Position numbers and translations under genes: made by a program. The notes beneath the pieces were generated by a model. The model saw only the letters and a program-made list of their open reading frames with translations, did no database searches and was not told the DNA's origin. Source: an uncultured Bacteroidota bacterium (GTDB lineage: Bacteria > Bacteroidota > Bacteroidia > Chitinophagales > Chitinophagaceae). From it: a DNA stretch of 7,941 nucleotides. Positions 7,390-7,941 of this stretch are shown here, piece by piece. The DNA lies in NCBI GenBank assembly GCA_946479055.1, contig CAMLEX010000205.1, positions 1 to 7,941 on the forward strand, in the 5' to 3' direction. Every line of letters begins with the position of its first letter. Position 1 is the stretch's first letter.

Positions 7390-7743
7390 TTAGTTGGTTA
7401 TTTCCCTTACACCCCCTTTAGGGGTTGGGGGTAATACTATCGGCGATTCCACCAGCTCTTTCAATCCCAAAGGCTCAACGGCCTTTACCAGTTCGCTTTG
7501 TTTACTCCGGAACATCACCTCACTCTTCACCGTTTTATATTCATGTTGCAACTCTCGTACCTCTCTTGTCGTACGTCCAATATTTCGTACCGTTTTATCT
7601 GCCAAATGGCCATTGTAGATATATACAACTGCCAGCAATGTGAGAAACAAAAAGAAAGGCACCTGCTTTACAACCGATTGGTAATTCAGCCATTTTTTCC
7701 ATCCCGGCCCTTTTTCTTTATTGATTGTTTCCTGATCCTTCAT
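7390..7743 (-). CDS. ftsL: FtsL-like divisome protein (Bacteroidota type)
   Basis: This small bitopic membrane protein has 117 residues: a charged cytoplasmic N-terminus (1-25), one membrane segment at about 27-43 (PFFLFLTLLAVVYIY), and a periplasmic part with a predicted coiled coil at about 50-90, rich in Arg, Glu and Lys. The stretch EYKTVKSEVMFRSKQSE (68-84) matches my recollection of the Bacteroidota FtsL family, which has little similarity to E. coli FtsL. Position between rsmH and ftsI is the standard ftsL slot. By family knowledge it would scaffold FtsW and FtsI at the septum. The ATG at 7743 is the only reasonable start, since an in-frame TAA lies upstream and no other start codon intervenes. 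Oddity: codons 104-112, giving the tail PPTPKGGV (105-112), are encoded by a CCCCTAAAGGGG-type palindrome, so the C-terminus may be a late addition. Confidence 0.88.
   Translation of the reverse strand: MKDQETINKEKGPGWKKWLNYQSVVKQVPFFLFLTLLAVVYIYNGHLADKTVRNIGRTTREVRELQHEYKTVKSEVMFRSKQSELVKAVEPLGLKELVESPIVLPPTPKGGVREITN
7411..7432 (-). repeat. CCCCTAAAGGGG-type palindrome inside the 3' end of ftsL
   Basis: CCCCT (7413-7417) and AGGGG (7420-7424) form an inverted repeat around TT. ACCCCC (7411-7416) can alternatively pair with GGGGGT (7427-7432). The core is the reverse orientation of the core at 7321-7332, about 80 bp away. It is translated as part of the FtsL tail. Confidence 0.6.
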
Positions 7744-7850
7744 TGCTAATCGTCTTATTTGAAAAGTTTTGAATTCTACTTATCCAGTAATCAATTTCCC
7801 TACCAGACACTCTTATTAACTCACATCTCTCTACGCACCATTCACTTTCC

Positions 7851-7941
7851 TCATACCATCATTATTTTTTCTGCCACTCTCAATCTTGCACTTCGTGATC
7901 TCGCATTTTCATTCATCTCTTTTTCCGATGGCTGTATAGAT
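7851..7941 (-). CDS. rsmH: RsmH (MraW), 16S rRNA m4C1402 methyltransferase, C-terminal end only
   Basis: Only the last 29 codons and a TGA stop are inside the window; the gene continues beyond 7941. The reading gives PSEKEMNENARSRSARLRV (residues 4-22 of the fragment) followed by AEK. This closely matches the conserved RsmH C-terminus, where PSxxEIxxNPRSRSAKLRVAEK is usual. RsmH methylates N4 of cytosine 1402 in 16S rRNA in the cytoplasm and normally sits just upstream of ftsL in dcw clusters, as here. The AdoMet-binding part cannot be seen. The 107 bp between this stop and ftsL show no repeat array, clear promoter or terminator. Confidence 0.93.
   Translation of the reverse strand, partial: SIQPSEKEMNENARSRSARLRVAEKIMMV

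Noticed and set aside
7372..7399. T-rich run after ftsL (eight T on the transcript) as an intrinsic terminator.
   Set aside because: The only preceding inverted repeat is a 5-bp AACTA/TAGTT stem, all but one pair A-T, with an 8-nt loop. It is too weak, and termination here would cut ftsI and everything after it from the operon.
7744..7850. Possible promoter in the rsmH-ftsL gap (TTGATTAC and TAGAATTC region).
   Set aside because: No segment matches TAnnTTTG with a properly spaced upstream TTG; the resemblance is that of any AT-rich stretch.
1..7941. A hidden novel system such as a defence island, toxin pair or mobile element.
   Set aside because: Every sizeable stretch is a conserved dcw gene in the expected order; the gaps are all under 250 bp and hold no extra gene, transposase or RNA gene that I can recognise.

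Overview
This window is a stretch of the dcw (division and cell wall) cluster of a Bacteroidota bacterium. All seven recognisable genes lie on the minus strand, so the transcript reads from the right edge to the left: rsmH (3' end only), an ftsL-like gene, a division transpeptidase (ftsI/pbp) with a C-terminal PASTA domain, murE, mraY, murD and ftsW (5' part only). Several things point to Bacteroidota, by inference probably Chitinophagaceae: the gene order without murF between murE and mraY, an FtsL of the short Bacteroidota type, a 425-residue MraY with a long extra loop, a PASTA-ended FtsI, roughly 40% GC, and a general lack of Shine-Dalgarno sites. The family-level assignment is from memory of the lineage, not from a search.

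Layout, in transcription order. 7941-7851: last 29 codons of rsmH. 7850-7744: 107-bp gap with nothing recognisable. 7743-7390: ftsL. 7389-7313: 77-bp gap ending in a palindrome that stops 2 nt before the next start codon. 7312-5183: ftsI/pbp. 5182-5149: 34-bp gap. 5148-3685: murE, starting with GTG. 3684-3556: 129-bp gap with competing inverted repeats and a heptamer repeat array ending 8 nt before mraY. 3555-2278: mraY. 2277-2033: 245-bp gap, the longest, with only weak signals except a clear Shine-Dalgarno directly before murD. 2032-692: murD. 691-591: 101-bp gap made almost entirely of two 7-bp tandem arrays. 590-1: ftsW, cut by the window edge.

The genes work together. MurD and MurE add D-Glu and (from the DNPR motif) meso-diaminopimelate to the UDP-MurNAc peptide. 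MraY then moves the finished precursor onto undecaprenyl phosphate to give lipid I. FtsW polymerises lipid II at the septum, the FtsI-type enzyme cross-links it, and FtsL scaffolds these two. RsmH methylates 16S rRNA and is a usual member of the cluster head.

The coding content is ordinary and I see no new gene system. The unusual part lies between the genes. The operon is loose for a dcw cluster, and three start codons (ftsI, mraY, ftsW) are directly abutted by repeats: a CCCTTTAGGG-type palindrome in one case and GTAACGA heptamer arrays in the other two. A second CCCTTTAGGG-type palindrome has become part of the ftsL reading frame. These repeats are the observations most worth following up.
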